Notes under the pieces: generated by a model
Seen by the model: only the letters and a program-made list of their open reading frames with translations
What the model was told of the DNA's origin: nothing
Database searches by the model: none
Shown: in pieces, positions 63,190 through 64,000 of the stretch
How the letters are laid out: every line of letters starts with the position of its first letter
Position numbering within the stretch: the first letter of the stretch is position 1
Source of the DNA: Thermoplasmata archaeon
GTDB taxonomy: Archaea; Thermoplasmatota; Thermoplasmata; Lutacidiplasmatales; UBA184
Reading direction: 5' to 3'
Assembly: GCA_027306505.1 (NCBI GenBank)
Contig: DAHUZP010000072.1
Coordinates: forward strand, 1 to 64,000
DNA: 64,000 bases
Program-made: the position numbers and the translations under genes

Positions 63190-64000
63190 AAAGGCCCGCG
63201 CGCGAGGTCCCGACCCGGCGGGGGGCCCTGGGGTCCCCCCGGGACCGCCCTGAGAGCTCCCGGCAGACCTCCGGCAGCCCCTCGAGGTAGCTCGGGTAGG
63301 ACGGCGTCCATCCGAGGGCCCGGAGCGCGGAGTTGGACGCCCGACGGTTCGCCGCATTGAGGAGAGCGAGGTCGGGGCCCCAGTCGGCCTGGGCCCGCTC
63401 GAGGGGGATGCCCGTGGGAGATGCGACGCCGAGCTGGCTCGCGAGGGCCTCGGAGAAGACCCGCACGGTCACCGGCCGGTCGTCGGCCACAAGGTAGGTC
63501 GCCCCCCGCACGCCGTGCGAGGACAATCGGAGGAAAGCCTCGCCACAGTCCTTCCAGTGCACGGGTGACATGTGGTTGGAACCGTCCCCCACGTAACGGA
63601 AGGTCCCCTCCTGCAGCTCCTTGGCCCAGGAGGCGAGCCAGGAGCCCGGACCGTACACCATGCCCGGACGGGCGATCACCGGGTCGATCGACCGGCGCGA
63701 GCCCGCGGTCCGGGCCACCTCCTCCGCCTCGTAGTTCAGCTGCGAGAGGTGGAGCGGTCGCAGCGGGCTCGACTCGACCAGGGTCCCGGGTACGTCACCG
63801 TAGACCCAGTAGCCCGAGCCTAGGACGACACGCGGAACCCCCTGGGCGACCGCCGCCTCGATGAGCCGGCGTGCCCCCTCCACGCGGACCTGACGGAGCT
63901 CCTCAAGGTCCCCTGAAGAGCTCTGGGCCAAGTGGACGATGGCGTCGCACCCCGCGAGGCTGGAAGCATACTCCCGAGGCTCGAGCAGGTCGCCGAGCAC
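63167..64000 (-). CDS. NAD-dependent epimerase/dehydratase, 5' end truncated by window edge
   Basis: 277 visible residues of an extended SDR; the N-terminus with the GxxGxxG loop lies beyond position 64000. Seen are AIVHLAQSSSGDLEELRQVR, the Ser-region VVLGSGYWVYG, NYEAEEVAR (where YxxxK is expected; the basic partner is not clear), RPGMVYGPGSW and the C-terminal LRALGWTPSYPSYLEGL. This is typical of nucleotide-sugar epimerase-like or NAD(P)H-binding proteins. The catalytic Tyr is present, but Lys appears as Glu, so the family may be atypical. The substrate is unknown. Confidence 0.8.
   Translation of the reverse strand: MLGDLLEPREYASSLAGCDAIVHLAQSSSGDLEELRQVRVEGARRLIEAAVAQGVPRVVLGSGYWVYGDVPGTLVESSPLRPLHLSQLNYEAEEVARTAGSRRSIDPVIARPGMVYGPGSWLASWAKELQEGTFRYVGDGSNHMSPVHWKDCGEAFLRLSSHGVRGATYLVADDRPVTVRVFSEALASQLGVASPTGIPLERAQADWGPDLALLNAANRRASNSALRALGWTPSYPSYLEGLPEVCRELSGRSRGDPRAPRRVGTSRAGLSRKLRRT

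Overview
The window is about 64 kb of high-GC archaeal DNA. The archaeal call rests on Nop5, the NAC alpha chain with UBA, Dph2, PAC2, DUF131-family and class II HMG-CoA reductase genes, and on TATA boxes about 26 nt upstream of start codons. Together with bacterial-type GyrB and GrpE, and very large YVTN/PKD/'ESGLPSG' surface proteins, this suggests a high-GC, probably terrestrial, lineage of Thermoplasmatota. The lineage is inferred from recognised families; no database search was possible.

Layout. 0.3-4.2 kb: housekeeping genes (methyltransferase, SDR, Nop5, thioredoxin-like, lipoate-ligase-like). 4.5-8.1 kb: a PKD-repeat surface protein translationally coupled to an NqrB/RnfD-like membrane protein. 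8.1-18.2 kb: three giant exported proteins, with a 14-blade and a 7-blade YVTN propeller protein transcribed divergently, followed by a vWA-like protein with a polyproline tract. 18.2-23.7 kb (minus strand): gyrB with a mini-intein, a CorA-like transporter, an unknown gene and an amidohydrolase. 24.0-26.7 kb: grpE, then HMG-CoA reductase and pdxT in an ATGA overlap. 26.7-34.7 kb: an Asp-box membrane protein with a small two-TM partner, a winged-helix regulator and a membrane-anchored sedolisin protease. 34.7-39.9 kb (minus strand): a seven-gene translation and proteostasis cluster (PAC2, RimI, 4xCBS-HPF fusion, NAC, Nudix, Dph2, DUF131). 40.1-48.0 kb: UDP-sulfoquinovose synthase, a sugar nucleotidyltransferase, a coiled-coil protein, an MBL hydrolase, an M20 peptidase and two GT4 glycosyltransferases. 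48.2-53.9 kb: aminotransferase, another giant exported protein, purA and tRNA-Val(CAC). 53.9-55.0 kb: a small gene with atypical codon use and a stretch with no convincing gene. 55.0-64.0 kb: a KaiC/GvpD-like ATPase with a degenerate second half, a 1,340-aa surface protein, a coiled-coil protein, a class III aminotransferase and a truncated epimerase at the right edge.

How it fits together. Eight very large exported proteins take up about 25 kb (nearly 40%). Most share a plan of N-terminal signal segment, repeat-rich exterior, one C-terminal membrane helix with a basic stop-transfer, and a Pro/Glu-rich cytosolic tail; two of them end in cytosolic zinc ribbons. The UDP-sulfoquinovose and glycosyltransferase genes could make an acidic surface glycan that decorates them (inference). 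The most unusual single items are the CBS-HPF fusion, the cytosolic zinc ribbons on surface proteins, the PKD/RnfD-like coupled pair, and the GyrB mini-intein that resembles the cyanobacterial GyrB intein allele.
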